A DNA stretch of 62,191 bases, taken from contig JALXCB010000083.1 of the NCBI GenBank assembly GCA_026991225.1, forward strand, positions 1-62,191. The letters are read 5' to 3'. The stretch's first letter is position 1. Every line of letters starts with the position of its first letter. Source of the DNA: Anaerolineae bacterium (GTDB taxonomy: Bacteria > Chloroflexota > Anaerolineae > J102). The notes below the pieces were generated by a model. The model was not told the origin of the DNA, did not search any database, and saw only the letters and a list, made by a program, of their open reading frames with translations. Of this stretch, positions 52,578-62,146 are shown piece by piece. The position numbers were made by a program, and so were the translations under genes.

Positions 52578-52719
52578 GGAACTGCTAACGCACCCCGGTT
52601 AACAAACCACAAAGGGCACAAAGGCACTAAGTGCACGAAGAAAAAATGTATCAATTTCCCTTTGTGCCTTTGTGTCTTCGTGTTCTTAGTGGTTTTCGGG
52701 TGACGACCTTAGTAGTTGC
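52578..52719. mobile_element. MITE-like element with perfect 8-bp target duplication
   Basis: Starts GGAACTGCTAACG and ends CTTAGTAGTTGC (inverted ends GGAACTGCTAACG / GCAACTACTAAGG). It is flanked by CTTCATTC at 52570-52577 and again at 52720-52727, a perfect duplication. The interior is a long palindrome ending in TTAGTGGTTTTCGGG. It lies directly before the SD of the next gene. Confidence 0.78.
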
Positions 52720-52743
52720 CTTCATTCTCTCAAGGAGTGACCT

Positions 52744-53112
52744 ATGTTGCGAGCGCTGCTAATTCGCTGGGGCGTCATTGCCGCGGCCGTTTGGATTACC
52801 TCGTCGATCATGCCGGGCATGACCATCCGGGAAGGCGTCATTGGCATCCTGCTGGTCTCTTTGGTTTTCGGCTTGGTCAACGCCATCATCAAACCCATCG
52901 TCAAACTGCTTACCTGCCCGCTCATCATCCTGACGCTGGGGCTGTTCACCCTGGTCATCAACACGCTGATGCTCATGCTCACAGCCGTCTTTTTGCCCCA
53001 ATATCTGGAAATAAAGGGCGCGCTGGATGGATTTTTCACGGCATTCATCGCCGCCATTATCATCTCTATCGTCACCACGGTGATCGGTTTCATCATTCCT
53101 GACGACGATTGA
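52744..53112 (+). CDS. Small membrane protein of the phage-holin-like (4-TM) family
   Basis: The 122-residue protein has four hydrophobic segments, with VFGLVNAIIKPIVKLLTCP and IILTLGLFTLVINTLMLMLT, typical of the mycobacterial-type four-TM family that databases call phage holin. It is usually a stand-alone membrane protein, not a lysis holin. AAGGAG lies 7 nt before ATG 52744. The MITE target site is 16 bp upstream. Confidence 0.9.
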   Translation: MLRALLIRWGVIAAAVWITSSIMPGMTIREGVIGILLVSLVFGLVNAIIKPIVKLLTCPLIILTLGLFTLVINTLMLMLTAVFLPQYLEIKGALDGFFTAFIAAIIISIVTTVIGFIIPDDD

Positions 53113-53160
53113 GGCCGTTTGCCAGGGGCTTCGACAGGATGAGCATTTGCGAATCGGGCG

Positions 53161-53191
53161 TTACGTTTTTCCGTCCGATTCGTGTTATACT
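53161..53191 (+). promoter_or_regulatory. Possible promoter of tdh
   Basis: TATACT (53186-53191) with TTACGT (53161-53166) at a 19-bp distance; about 70 nt leader to ATG 53260. The -35 is weak. Confidence 0.45.
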
Positions 53192-53259
53192 TTTGGAAGA
53201 AATCCCACATTTGAATGCGTTGATATCGAATACGCTCAGAACTCAATGGAGAGCTTCAA

Positions 53260-54327
53260 ATGAGCATTCCCAAGACCATGCGCGCCATTGTGAAACCGGA
53301 GGAGTCGCCGGGATTGGTGATGCGGGAGATGCCTGTGCCCCAGCCTGGGCCGCGAGAGGTGTTGGTGAAGGTCAAGGCCACCTCGATCTGCGGCACCGAT
53401 CTCCATATCTTTCGTTGGGACCCCTGGGCCCGAAGCCGCATCAAGCCCCCCATCATCGTAGGCCACGAGTTCAGCGGCGTGGTGGTGGAGAAGGGGAAAA
53501 TGGTGCATGAGGTGAAGGAGGGGGATTTCGTATCAGCTGAAAGCCACATCATTTGCCACGTGTGTCAGGAATGTCGCACAGGCAAGGGGCATCTGTGTCA
53601 GAACACCAAGATCATCGGCGTGGATCGGGATGGATGCTGGGCGGATTATATCGTCATGCCCGCGGAGAATATGTGGCTGAATCCGCCCGACATGGCCTAC
53701 GAGGTGGCCAGCCTGCAGGAGAATTTCGGCAACGCGGTGCATACGGCCTTCTCCACCGATCTTACGGCCAGGCGCGTGCTGGTGACGGGATGCGGGCCTG
53801 TGGGGCTGATGACCATCATGGTGGCCAAGGCCGCGGGAGCGCATACGATTTACGCCACCGATATTTCCAACTATCGTCTGGAGATGGCGCGCAGGCTGGG
53901 CGCGGATTTCGCCATCAATGTGACGCAAGAGAACGCCTATGAGATCATCATGGCCGATTCGGAAGGGGAGGGCGTTGATGTGCTGCTGGAGATGTCGGGC
54001 GCGCCCCAGGCCGCGGACCTGGGTTTCAAGGCCCTCAAGCCCGGCGGCGAAGCCTCCCTCCTGGGCCTCTATCCCTCCGACATTCCCTTCGACATGAACG
54101 ACGGCGTCATCTTCAAAGGCGCGACCGTGCGCGGCGTCATCGGACGGGAGATCTGGGGCACCTGGTATCGCATGAAAGGGCTGCTCTCCCGCGGGCTCGT
54201 GGACCTCTCCCAAATCATCACCCATCGTTTCGCTCTTGAGGACTTCGAGCAGGCTATTCAGGTGATGCAGAGCGGTCGCAGCGGCAAAGTCGTCATGTTC
54301 CCGGATGGTCTGCCCGAGCAGCAATGA
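53260..54327 (+). CDS. tdh: L-threonine 3-dehydrogenase
   Basis: The 355-residue zinc MDR enzyme oxidises threonine to 2-amino-3-oxobutyrate with NAD. C44 (SICGTDLHIFRWD), H69-E70 (GHEFSG), structural cysteines C99, C102, C105 and C113, and VTGCGPVGLMTIMVAKAAGA (nucleotide site) are all present. The pairing with kbl, 230 bp downstream past a repeat, supports Tdh rather than another alcohol dehydrogenase. Confidence 0.94.
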   Translation: MSIPKTMRAIVKPEESPGLVMREMPVPQPGPREVLVKVKATSICGTDLHIFRWDPWARSRIKPPIIVGHEFSGVVVEKGKMVHEVKEGDFVSAESHIICHVCQECRTGKGHLCQNTKIIGVDRDGCWADYIVMPAENMWLNPPDMAYEVASLQENFGNAVHTAFSTDLTARRVLVTGCGPVGLMTIMVAKAAGAHTIYATDISNYRLEMARRLGADFAINVTQENAYEIIMADSEGEGVDVLLEMSGAPQAADLGFKALKPGGEASLLGLYPSDIPFDMNDGVIFKGATVRGVIGREIWGTWYRMKGLLSRGLVDLSQIITHRFALEDFEQAIQVMQSGRSGKVVMFPDGLPEQQ

Positions 54328-54344
54328 AAACGCACGTAAAAGGC

Positions 54345-54548
54345 GCAAAAGCCGCCACGAGCGAAAGCTGGCTCATGCGGGTGAAAACGCCTCGCGGCCA
54401 CGTCGGCGCAGGAAGCCAATCCCGTAATACGTAATGCGTGATGCGTAATGACCTCACGGATTACGGATTACGCATCACGTCCGTAGCAGACTCGCCCAAC
54501 GCGGGCTTCGAGTTGATTTTGCAAACCAACGCAACGCTATTTTCGGAA
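54345..54548. repeat. Modular repeat, centre A, between tdh and kbl
   Basis: CCACGAGCGAAAGCTGGCTC (54356), GTGAAAACGCCTCGCGG, GTAATGCGTGATGCG palindrome, ACTCGCCCAACG and the right end CGCTATTTTCGGAAC (54534-54548), which touches the kbl SD (GGAG). Confidence 0.8.
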
Positions 54549-54561
54549 CAGGAGTATGATC

Positions 54562-55746
54562 ATGGCTGATAAACTTGATTTCATCGTTGAAGAGCTGGAA
54601 CGGCTCAAGGCCGAGCACCTGTTCATCAACATCCGCACCATCGAATCCCCGGCCGACGGTTGGATGATCGTGGATGGGAAGAAGGTGCTCAATTTCTGTA
54701 CGAACAACTATTTGGGCCTGGCCAATCATCCACGGCTAAAGGAGGCCGCCAAGAAAGCAGTGGATGCGTGGGGCGTGGGCCCGGCCGCGGTGCGCACCAT
54801 CGCTGGCACGACTCGGCTGCATCTGGAGCTGGAAAAACGTCTGGCTGCGTTCAAAGGCGTGGAGGACGCGCTTTTCGTGCAGAGCGGCTTCAATGCCAAT
54901 CAGGCTGCGATCCCGCCCCTGGTGGGCAAGGGCGACGTCATCTTTTCCGATCGCCTCAACCACGCCTCCATCATCGATGGCGCCCGGCTCTCTCGGGCCA
55001 AGATCGTCGTCTATGAACACTGCGATCCCGAGGACCTGGAGGCAAAAGTGCAGGAGCATCTGCCTCAGTATCGTCGAGGTCTGGTGGTCACCGATGGCGT
55101 CTTCAGCATGGATGGCGACATCGCGCCTCTGGACAAAATCTACGCCGTGGCGGAGAAATATGGCCTGATGACCATGGTGGACGACGCCCACGGCGAGGGC
55201 GTGCTGGGCCGCGGCGGCCGCGGCATCGTCGATCATTTCGGTTTGCACGGCAAATTCGACGTGGAGATCGGCACGCTATCCAAAGCTTTCGGCGTCGTCG
55301 GCGGCGTTATCGCCGGCAAGAAGCTCATCGTGGATTACATCCGGCAGAAGGCCCGGCCCTTCCTCTTCTCCAGCGCGCCCACGCCCGCGGACACGGCCGC
55401 CTGTCTGGCCGCAGTAGACATCCTGGAGGAGAGCGAGGAGCTGGTGGAGCGCCTGTGGGAGAACGCCCGGTATCTGAAAGCGGGCATGGATGAGCTGGGC
55501 TTCGATACGGGCCACAGCCAGACGCCCATCCTGCCCATCATGCTGGGCGACGCCGGGCTGGCCAAGGAGTTCAGCCGCAAGTTATTCGAAAATGGCGTCT
55601 TCGCCATGGGCATCGGCTATCCCACCGTTCCCAAGGGTCAGGCTCGCATCCGCGTGATGAACACCGCCGCTCACACCAAAGCGGACCTGGACTTCGGTCT
55701 GGAAGTCTTCGCCAAAGTCGGCCGCGAGCTGGGCGTGATCCAGTGA
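54562..55746 (+). CDS. kbl: Glycine C-acetyltransferase (2-amino-3-ketobutyrate CoA ligase)
   Basis: The 394-residue PLP enzyme splits 2-amino-3-oxobutyrate with CoA into glycine and acetyl-CoA. It has [58 protein letters not shown] with the PLP lysine, and [15 protein letters not shown] 54562 is set by GGAG (54551-54554) 7 nt upstream; an in-frame ATG 6 nt earlier exists. Together with tdh it converts threonine to glycine. Confidence 0.95.
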   Translation: MADKLDFIVEELERLKAEHLFINIRTIESPADGWMIVDGKKVLNFCTNNYLGLANHPRLKEAAKKAVDAWGVGPAAVRTIAGTTRLHLELEKRLAAFKGVEDALFVQSGFNANQAAIPPLVGKGDVIFSDRLNHASIIDGARLSRAKIVVYEHCDPEDLEAKVQEHLPQYRRGLVVTDGVFSMDGDIAPLDKIYAVAEKYGLMTMVDDAHGEGVLGRGGRGIVDHFGLHGKFDVEIGTLSKAFGVVGGVIAGKKLIVDYIRQKARPFLFSSAPTPADTAACLAAVDILEESEELVERLWENARYLKAGMDELGFDTGHSQTPILPIMLGDAGLAKEFSRKLFENGVFAMGIGYPTVPKGQARIRVMNTAAHTKADLDFGLEVFAKVGRELGVIQ

Positions 55747-55823
55747 AAATCAAAGATTAAGGATTAAAGATTCACGCAGCACATTTCTTTCCCATCATTG
55801 ATTTCTCCAAGGAGCTTTCTCTA

Positions 55824-56816
55824 ATGGCCAAAAAAGTGCTTCCCGACCGGAATCTCGCCTTTGACCTCGCCCGCGTCACCGAAGCCGCGGCGCTGGCCGC
55901 AGGTCGTTGGGTGGGGCGTGGCGACAAAGAAGCCGCGGATCAGGCCGCGGTGGACGCCATGCGCCTCGTATTGAACAACATCGATATGGACGGCATCGTC
56001 GTCATCGGCGAGGGAGAGAAGGATGAAGCGCCCATGTTGTTCAACGGCGAAAAGTTGGGCACGGGCGTGCCGCCCGAGGTGGATATCGCTGTCGATCCCA
56101 TCGACGGCACCACCCTCACCGCCAAAGGGCTTCCCGGTGCCCTGAGCGTGGTGGCTCTGGCCGAACGCGGCACCATGTACAATCCCTCCCATCTCGTCTA
56201 CATGAATAAGATCGCGGTGGGACCAGAAGCCAGGGACATGATCGACATCAACGCCCCTGTCGCGGTGAACATCCGCCGCGTGGCCCGAGCCTTGCGCAAG
56301 GAGCCCCGCGATATCACGGTTATGGTGCTGGATCGACCTCGACACGCCCAACTGATCTCCGAAATTCGCTCCACGGGTGCCCGCATCCTGCTCATCTCCG
56401 ATGGTGACGTGGCTGCGGCCATCGCCACCGCGCAGGAGGATTCGGGCGTAGACATGATGATGGGTATTGGCGGTTCGCCCGAGGCCGTCATTTCCGCCGC
56501 GGCGCTCAAGTGCATGGGCGGCGATATGCAATGCAAGCTGTGGCCGCGCAATGACCAGGAGCGCCAATTGGCCATCGAGGAAGGCATGGACCTGGACAGG
56601 GTGCTGACCATCGACGATCTGGTTCAGGGGGACAACGTTTTCTTCGCGGCCACGGGCATCACCTCGGGCGCGTTGCTGCGCGGCGTGCGCTACTTCGGCG
56701 GCGGAGCCACCACCCAGAGCCTGGTCATGCGATCCCGATCGGGGACCATTCGGATGATCAACTCCCGCCATCGCCTGGAGAAGTTGCGCCGTTTCAGCGC
56801 CATCGATTACAGTTAG
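55824..56816 (+). CDS. glpX: Class II fructose-1,6-bisphosphatase
   Basis: The 330-residue enzyme dephosphorylates fructose-1,6-bisphosphate in gluconeogenesis. It has [57 protein letters not shown] and [18 protein letters not shown], the GlpX metal and substrate sites. CAAGGAGC lies 15 nt before ATG 55824. It may also act on sedoheptulose bisphosphate, but no Calvin gene is nearby. Confidence 0.95.
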   Translation: MAKKVLPDRNLAFDLARVTEAAALAAGRWVGRGDKEAADQAAVDAMRLVLNNIDMDGIVVIGEGEKDEAPMLFNGEKLGTGVPPEVDIAVDPIDGTTLTAKGLPGALSVVALAERGTMYNPSHLVYMNKIAVGPEARDMIDINAPVAVNIRRVARALRKEPRDITVMVLDRPRHAQLISEIRSTGARILLISDGDVAAAIATAQEDSGVDMMMGIGGSPEAVISAAALKCMGGDMQCKLWPRNDQERQLAIEEGMDLDRVLTIDDLVQGDNVFFAATGITSGALLRGVRYFGGGATTQSLVMRSRSGTIRMINSRHRLEKLRRFSAIDYS

Positions 56817-56849
56817 TGCACGTCCAGAAATTAGTTCCCGTTTTTGTGC

Positions 56850-56965
56850 TCACCGACTCAAGTCGTGCGCTTCAGGCCTGCGGCCAGACCCCCTCTTCAT
56901 CTCCCCCGCAAGCGGGAGAGAACAGCGGAAGGGGATCAGATGACGGCCTCCGCCGTCCAAAACGA
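56850..56965. repeat. Repeat block shared with 15925-16040
   Basis: CGACTCAAGTCG, GGCCTGCGGCCAG, CCCCTCTTCATCTCCCCCGC, AGCGGAAGGGGATCAGATGA and CGCCGTCCAAA match the earlier block in order. Together with the elements to 57250, it fills a 520-bp gap with no gene. Confidence 0.65.
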
Positions 56966-57159
56966 TGACAAACAAAAAGGTCGCCGAAGGGCGACCACCG
57001 GCACCATCGAATCCTCCTTCCTTATTTCCTCCCCCGCCCGTCTCGAAGCGGGGGAGGAAGCAAAGGAGGGGGCTTGCGCCTAAAGAGCCCGAGTTCACTC
57101 GGCCAGTGTCGCGGCGAAAAAGGGAAGTTATTTTTAGACGCTCACTTAGCAGACGGCCC

Positions 57160-57250
57160 GGGCGAAGGCTCGCCGATACGGATGAAAATGAGAACGCAGA
57201 TTTTCGCAGATGCTTCGCAGATTTCCACTGATTACTTTATTTTCACAGCA
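57160..57250. repeat. Modular repeat, minimal copy
   Basis: GGCTCGCCGATACGGATGAA (left end, 57166), GAGAACGCAGATTTTCGC, then TTTCCACTGATTACTTTATT and TTTTCACAGCAGG (right end). It is the shortest copy that has both ends. Confidence 0.75.
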
Positions 57251-57336
57251 GGACGGCTATAACGCGCCGACGCCGCAGAAAGCGTTGATAGCGACGCTTG
57301 CTGATGAAGCCGACGCGTTTTTACCTGTGACCATCC

Positions 57337-58872
57337 ATGCCCGAACACATTGCTATCATCGACCTGGGGTCCAACACGACCCGCATGGTCATCTATGAAT
57401 ACGAACGAGACCGCTATTTCCGGTTGTTGGATGAAATCCGGGAGGTGGTGCGTCTGCGCGAGGGCATGGGCCGCACCAATGTCTTGCGGGCCGCGGCGAT
57501 CCAGCGCGCCATCAACGCCATGCGTATGTTCAAAGAGCTGGTGGAGGATACCCATGTCGATGAGGTGATCGCCGTCGCCACCAGCGCCGTGCGGGATGCC
57601 GTGAATCGGGACACGTTTCTGGCCCGGATCCATGCGGAAACAGGCTGGGAGTTGCGGATGCTGTCGGGTGAGGAGGAGGGCTATTACGGCGCGTTGGGCG
57701 CGGTGAACGCCACCTGTCTGCGTTCGGGCTTCGTGCTGGATCTGGGCGGCGGCAGCGTTCAGATCACCGAGGTGCGAGAGGGCTTGCCGGGACGCACCAT
57801 CAGTCTGCCCCTGGGCGCATTGCGACTAACCGAGCTCTTCCTCAGCCCCGACCGCATCTCGCCCGAACAGACAGCCTCGCTTCGGGCTTTCATCCGCGAG
57901 CAACTGGCCGAGGTGGACTGGTTCAAGGCCCGACCGGGCGATACGCTGGTCGCCATCGGCGGAGCCATTCGCAATCTGGGCAAGATCGACCAGGTGCGGA
58001 AGCATTATCCTCTGGACAGCATCCACGGCTATCGTTTCGCAAGGGAGGATATCGCGGCCCTGGCCGACGAACTCTGGCGGTATTCCCTGAAGAAGCGACG
58101 AAATGTGCGCGGGCTGCGGGCGGATCGGGCGGATATCATGCCCGCAGCCGCCATCGCCTATGACGAACTCCTGCGTCACAGCGGTTTCGACGGGCTCATC
58201 ATCAGCCGACCGGGCCTGCGCGAAGGACTTTTCTTCGATCATTTTCTCTCCCACCTGCCCCAGCCCCTGTTCCCCGACCTGCGACAGTTCAGCATCCTCA
58301 GCCTGGCCCGCATCTTCGGTTACGACGATCCCCACAGCCATCATGTGGCCTTCCTGGCCGGGCGTCTGTTCGATGATCTCCAGTCCGTGCATGGTCTGGA
58401 CGCCTCCTACCGGGAGCTGCTGTGGGCCGCGGGCATCCTGCACGACGTTGGGGCCATCATCAATTATCCCTACCATCATCGCCATTCCTATTACATCATT
58501 CTCAACTACACCCTCTACGGCTACACCCCGCGAGAGCTGGCGCTCATCGCACTGATTGCCCGGTTTCATCGCAGCAAAGGCAATCCCAAACCGCGTGAAT
58601 TGGCTCCAATTTTGACCCGAGAGGACGTCCGGGCCCTGCCCATCCTCTGCGGCATGATCCGCCTGGCCGAGTATCTGGAACGGGGGCGGCGGCAGGTCAT
58701 TCGCGACCTGCGGTGTCATGTGGATGTGGACAACGGTTGGATGCAGATCGAGGCCCTGGCCGCGGGCAACGCGGCCATCGAGCTATGGGAAGCGGAGCGA
58801 AATCTGGAAGTGCTCAGCCGGGCGCTGGGCCTGGAAGTGGAGCTGGTGGAAGGCGTGTGGGTGGGGGAGTGA
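57337..58872 (+). CDS. Ppx/GppA phosphatase with C-terminal HD domain
   Basis: The 511-residue protein has ASKHA motifs: AIIDLGSNTTRMVIYEYE (phosphate 1), VLDLGGGSVQITEV (phosphate 2) and VAIGGAIRNLGKI (adenosine). About residues 315-490 are an HD-like domain (LLWAAGILHDVG). It should degrade polyphosphate or pppGpp. It faces away from ppk by 37 kb. No clear SD; the start is uncertain by a few codons. Confidence 0.92.
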   Translation: MPEHIAIIDLGSNTTRMVIYEYERDRYFRLLDEIREVVRLREGMGRTNVLRAAAIQRAINAMRMFKELVEDTHVDEVIAVATSAVRDAVNRDTFLARIHAETGWELRMLSGEEEGYYGALGAVNATCLRSGFVLDLGGGSVQITEVREGLPGRTISLPLGALRLTELFLSPDRISPEQTASLRAFIREQLAEVDWFKARPGDTLVAIGGAIRNLGKIDQVRKHYPLDSIHGYRFAREDIAALADELWRYSLKKRRNVRGLRADRADIMPAAAIAYDELLRHSGFDGLIISRPGLREGLFFDHFLSHLPQPLFPDLRQFSILSLARIFGYDDPHSHHVAFLAGRLFDDLQSVHGLDASYRELLWAAGILHDVGAIINYPYHHRHSYYIILNYTLYGYTPRELALIALIARFHRSKGNPKPRELAPILTREDVRALPILCGMIRLAEYLERGRRQVIRDLRCHVDVDNGWMQIEALAAGNAAIELWEAERNLEVLSRALGLEVELVEGVWVGE

Positions 58873-58905
58873 TCAGTAATCAGTGATCAGTGATCAGTAA
58901 GCAGT
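58873..58905. repeat. GATCAGTAATCAG repeat run
   Basis: Four tandem variants of GTGATCAGT separate the converging stops of the Ppx and SCP2 genes; the last ones lie inside the SCP2 frame. Same unit as centre C. Confidence 0.65.
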
Positions 58906-59294
58906 CCCTGGTCTTTGAACACGTCGGGATAGAGTTTCTCCGCCTGGCGGAAGAGGTCGGCCAGTTTCATGGCCTTGAAGATGGAGCCTTTGGTCTTGAT
59001 CTGGCCGCCGAAGTAGGCGTCGCGCAGGCGCACGGTTCCCAACAGGATGCCATGCAGTAGGTCGGCGTCCAGGCGGATGGCCAGGTCGGGCTTGACGCCG
59101 TCGGGCGAGAAGCTGAGTTTGACCGGTTTTTGTCGAGCATCGAGGCCCAGGAAGAGCTTGGGATCGTCGATGTAAAGGCTGACGATCATGTTGTTCTTGA
59201 CGAAGTCATCGGCCGCGCCGGGGGTGTTGTTCAGGCGGTCGAAAAGTTCCGCCATGACGGATTTCAGGGTTTTGGAATCAGGATAGACGGCCAT
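58887..59294 (-). CDS. SCP2 sterol-binding-domain protein
   Basis: The 135-residue protein matches SCP2-like proteins: FVKNNMIVSLYIDDPKLFL, LSFSPDGVKPDLAIRLDADL, LLHGILLGTVRLRDAYFGGQ and IKTKGSIFKAMKLADLFRQ. These bind lipids or acyl chains. It starts at ATG 59294 and stands alone between convergent Ppx and the epimerase gene. Ligand unknown. Confidence 0.88.
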   Translation of the reverse strand: MAVYPDSKTLKSVMAELFDRLNNTPGAADDFVKNNMIVSLYIDDPKLFLGLDARQKPVKLSFSPDGVKPDLAIRLDADLLHGILLGTVRLRDAYFGGQIKTKGSIFKAMKLADLFRQAEKLYPDVFKDQGLLTDH

Positions 59295-59373
59295 GGAAAT
59301 TCAGGAGTGAGATGGGGTTGGAAAGAGGGTGGGTGAATGACGTGCATTAGATGCCTTGAAAGGGGCGTTGGTT

Positions 59374-60399
59374 TCATGGGGCGGGTTTGCGGAGTGATGA
59401 GGAGAATGCGAGCAAGGCCTTTTTCCCCGCGGCGATGGCTTTGCTCAGCGCTTCGGGCAGCTCCTCCACCTCCAGATCGCGGGCGAAGTCTTCGAGGACG
59501 GCGTCGGCGTCGCGCTCGGGCGTAAAGCCCCACGTCTCGCGCATCCGGCGGGTGGAGACCGCCCAGGAGTAGCGCAGGTAGTCCCAGGGGATGGGCAGGG
59601 TGACCTGGCGGCGTGTGGAAAGGGCCGTCGTCAGGTTCTGGCCCGTCTGGAGGATGGCGTCGGGGAGGGGAACGGCGTGTCGCCCCGCCCGTTCGATGAC
59701 CTGAAGCAAGGTCAGGGGCGGAGGCGCAGCGACGTTGTACGCGCCATCATGGTCGGCTTCCAGGGCCTGGATCACGGCCCGCACCGCGTCATCGACATGA
59801 AGCACCTGGATCAGCGGGTCGGCGTTCTTGGGGATGGGGATGACAGGCAGGCTGAGGTAACGGGCCAGGGGGGAGCGATGACCGTGTCCCAGGAGGTTGG
59901 CGAAGCGCAGCACGGTGATGATCATTTCGGGGCGCTGCTGGCGGAAGCCGCGCAGGAAGGTTTCAATGTCGCGCAGGTCGCGGACGTAGCCGCAGGCGGA
60001 TGGCCCGCGAAAGGGCGCGTCTTCGGGGATGAGGTAGGGATGGTCGGGATGCGCGCCGTAGACGAATGTGCTGGAGGGGAAAACGATTTTCTTGACCCCG
60101 GCATCCGCAGCCGCCTCCAACAGCTTCGTGGTTCCCACCACGTTGTTCTCGAAGGTTTCGGGCGCGGGCCGCACCCGCCAGCGGAAGGCACTGTGGAAGA
60201 GGATGTCCACGCCTTCGGCCTTCATCCATTGGCCAATGAGGGGGTTGTTGACGTCGGCCTGGACGAATTCGACGCCCGCGAGAGCCCGGGGCGCGGGTTT
60301 TCTGTCCACGCCGATGACGCGATAGCCCAACGCCGCGGCCTGGCGGGCCACGCCTCGCCCCAACGCGCTGTGCACCCCTGTGACCAAGAGTGTGCTCAT
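59374..60399 (-). CDS. NAD-dependent epimerase/dehydratase
   Basis: The 341-residue extended SDR starts LLVTGVHSALGRGVARQAAA, with the nucleotide loop GVHSALG (normally GxxGxxG, here with S-A). VDILFHSAFRWRV, FPSSTFVYGAHPDHPY and AVIQALEADHDGAYNVAAPP follow; YxxxK is replaced by a different stretch around YGAHPDH, so catalysis may differ. It probably acts on a nucleotide sugar or is a sensor protein. The 5' neighbour is a repeat and the next gene. Confidence 0.83.
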   Translation of the reverse strand: MSTLLVTGVHSALGRGVARQAAALGYRVIGVDRKPAPRALAGVEFVQADVNNPLIGQWMKAEGVDILFHSAFRWRVRPAPETFENNVVGTTKLLEAAADAGVKKIVFPSSTFVYGAHPDHPYLIPEDAPFRGPSACGYVRDLRDIETFLRGFRQQRPEMIITVLRFANLLGHGHRSPLARYLSLPVIPIPKNADPLIQVLHVDDAVRAVIQALEADHDGAYNVAAPPPLTLLQVIERAGRHAVPLPDAILQTGQNLTTALSTRRQVTLPIPWDYLRYSWAVSTRRMRETWGFTPERDADAVLEDFARDLEVEELPEALSKAIAAGKKALLAFSSSLRKPAP

Positions 60400-60412
60400 A
60401 TCAAGAGACGTC

Positions 60413-60480
60413 GTAACGCCAGGTCACACCACCACTTTTTGCCACGAAGACACGAAGAGAATGAAGACACGAAGCTTTTA
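60413..60480. mobile_element. Half of a MITE-like element
   Basis: GTAACGCCAGGTCAC (60413), then ACCACTTTTTGCCACGAAGA and CACGAAGAGAATGAAGAC match the first half of the 24795 copy. The other half is absent; the next gene's stop (60478) abuts it. Confidence 0.6.
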
Positions 60481-60819
60481 CCTGAAGATTTCACGCGGCG
60501 GGGGTGAATCCACAGAGGCGATCAGAACGGGAAGCCGTCCAAAGCGTTGACGCACGCGAAGCGTGAGCGCTTTGAGGTCTTCATCGTGATCCACGGGTTC
60601 GCCCTGGTGGATGGCGACATATTGGCCAGGATAGATTTGACGCCATTCGTTCAACTTGTTCCAAAAGACCTCTGCGTCTCGTTGCAAGGAAGTGGCTTCC
60701 AGATCAGCGAGATAGGCTTCCACCGCGGCCTCGACCACGTCTTCAACAGACTGATGCGTGTGTTCGGCCCATTGGCCGACGTTTTCGGCCAGTTTGGATT
60801 TCTTGAGAACGATTTCCAT
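60478..60819 (-). CDS. DUF5678-like small protein
   Basis: The 113-residue protein has a helical head (VEDVVEAAVEAYLADLEA) like a ribbon-helix-helix or CopG helix pair, then IYPGQYVAIHQGEPVDHDED and RFGRLPVLIASVDSP, typical of DUF5678 tails. It may be an antitoxin without a partner here. Its 3' end lies against the half MITE. Confidence 0.75.
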   Translation of the reverse strand: MEIVLKKSKLAENVGQWAEHTHQSVEDVVEAAVEAYLADLEATSLQRDAEVFWNKLNEWRQIYPGQYVAIHQGEPVDHDEDLKALTLRVRQRFGRLPVLIASVDSPPPREIFR

Positions 60820-60904
60820 GGCTGAGAGAGGCGATGAGTAGGATGCTGTGATCGTTCGAGCGCAGGGGTATTGTACCAGAAATCGTCCTCATGCGCCATC
60901 GATT

Positions 60905-60990
60905 TTACGCCAGCGCCCGCAACAGGTCGGGCAGTTTCTCCTTCATGGCGTCTTGCCCCCGTTGGATATGGGTACGATGGGAAATCGGAA
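60905..60990 (-). pseudogene. Possible remnant of a protein C-terminus
   Basis: The minus-strand frame reads HIQRGQDAMKEKLPDLLRALA then stop, preceded within nine codons by an in-frame stop. It looks like a protein tail, but no longer frame is left. Confidence 0.25.
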
Positions 60991-61096
60991 GGGATCAAAC
61001 AACAGACATGGCCGATTCTCTTTCCACTACTCTCATAATTCTCTCACTGCGTATCATCAGTTGTCTCTTTTCTGTGTAAAGTTTCCGAAAAACACT

Positions 61097-61125
61097 TTGA
61101 CAAATCCCCCCTTTCGTTATAGAAG
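61097..61125 (+). promoter_or_regulatory. Possible promoter of the TPR protein
   Basis: Perfect TTGACA (61097-61102), 17 bp, TAGAAG (61120-61125). The -10 is poor; TATAGA two bases upstream is an alternative with 15-bp spacing. Confidence 0.45.
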
Positions 61126-61179
61126 TAAGTGCTGACGATCAGTATTTCCGGCATACATTTTAGCGTCAAGGAGGTTGAA

Positions 61180-61722
61180 ATGTTAAATCGCAAGACACTC
61201 GTCATTCTGTTGACCATTGCGATTCTTGTGGCTAGTGCTACCACTGTCATTGCCTCATCTGGTAGACGTAATCACAAGCTCCCACAAGCGAACGAACAAT
61301 GGGAGAAGCTTTATGAACAAGCAAGCGGTCTGGTTATTGAGGCGTTATATAGCCAGGACGAATTTACTCGTCAACAATTATTGCGACAGGCTATTCCTGT
61401 ATTTGAAGAAGCGTTAACATTAGCCCCGGATGAGGTGAATACATGGAACAATCTGGCTGCAACTCTCTACTTGGTCGGTGATAAAGATAATGCTCTAAAA
61501 GAGTATACGGCATTGATTCAGGCCCATCCTGAAGTTTCATCGGCATATTTAGGCAGAGGTCATATTTATGAAGAAAAAGGAGAGATACGAAAGGCGATTC
61601 AGGATTACAATATATATCTACACTTGATTGCTGATAGACCTGGCGATGTTGCGAATCAAAATAGAATGGAAACCCAGAAGCTGATCGATGATCTCAAGAA
61701 AGAGCTCATAAGGAGAAGATGA
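61180..61722 (+). CDS. Secreted TPR protein
   Basis: The 180-residue protein has a signal peptide (MLNRKTLVILLTIAILVASA) and TPR units (ARR; PVFEEALTLAPDEVNTWNNL; NALKEYTALIQAHPEVSSAY). AAGGAGG lies 6 nt before ATG 61180; the longer frame is not needed. It is AT-richer than its neighbours, hinting at a different origin. Function unknown; it may bind a partner in the envelope. Confidence 0.85.
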   Translation: MLNRKTLVILLTIAILVASATTVIASSGRRNHKLPQANEQWEKLYEQASGLVIEALYSQDEFTRQQLLRQAIPVFEEALTLAPDEVNTWNNLAATLYLVGDKDNALKEYTALIQAHPEVSSAYLGRGHIYEEKGEIRKAIQDYNIYLHLIADRPGDVANQNRMETQKLIDDLKKELIRRR

Positions 61723-61767
61723 GTTTTCAAAAGAATCCATTGGAGTAGATATGCCGGGTCGACTTAA

Positions 61768-62109
61768 ATTTCAGGAAAAGGTATTTCTCCTGATTATTGG
61801 GTCTGGGGTGATTGGTATGGTCAAGTGAAGGCACATAACGCAAAAATAGACGACATACAGTACGATAACCTTTCGGGTTGGAGTTGTGGACCAACAAGTT
61901 GGCCACACGAAACGGATGTTGAAAATATTGTCTATTTTTCGTTGCCGTCAACCACTGCCAGTCGAACAGCTTATAAGAAAGTCGCATGGTGGTGGGATGA
62001 GGTTGATTGGCTACATGAATATTGCTCGCAATCCGGTCGGACTTGTTGGCCAGGGGAAAACTACTTCGCTCATATTGGAGAAACCAACACGGAGGTTGAA
62101 TCGTCCTAG
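61768..62109 (+). pseudogene. Fragment of a tryptophan-rich protein
   Basis: A frame opens after an in-frame TAA (61765) and reads ISGKGISPDYWVWGDWYGQV, then VKAHNAKIDDIQY, WSCGPTSWPHE and the tail EYCSQSGRTCWPGENYF. There is no start codon before GTG 61825, and the coding look begins before it. An ATG in another frame at 61751 reads only 25 codons. This suggests a frameshift or loss of the 5' end; an intact gene starting at GTG 61825 is less likely. Confidence 0.4.
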
Positions 62110-62146
62110 ATCATGGAGAAACCATCCGAGGACAGGAGGTGACGCC

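Noticed and set aside
52744-53112. Holin-like protein as evidence of a prophage
   Set aside because: This four-TM family is mostly chromosomal; no lysin, capsid or integrase genes are nearby.
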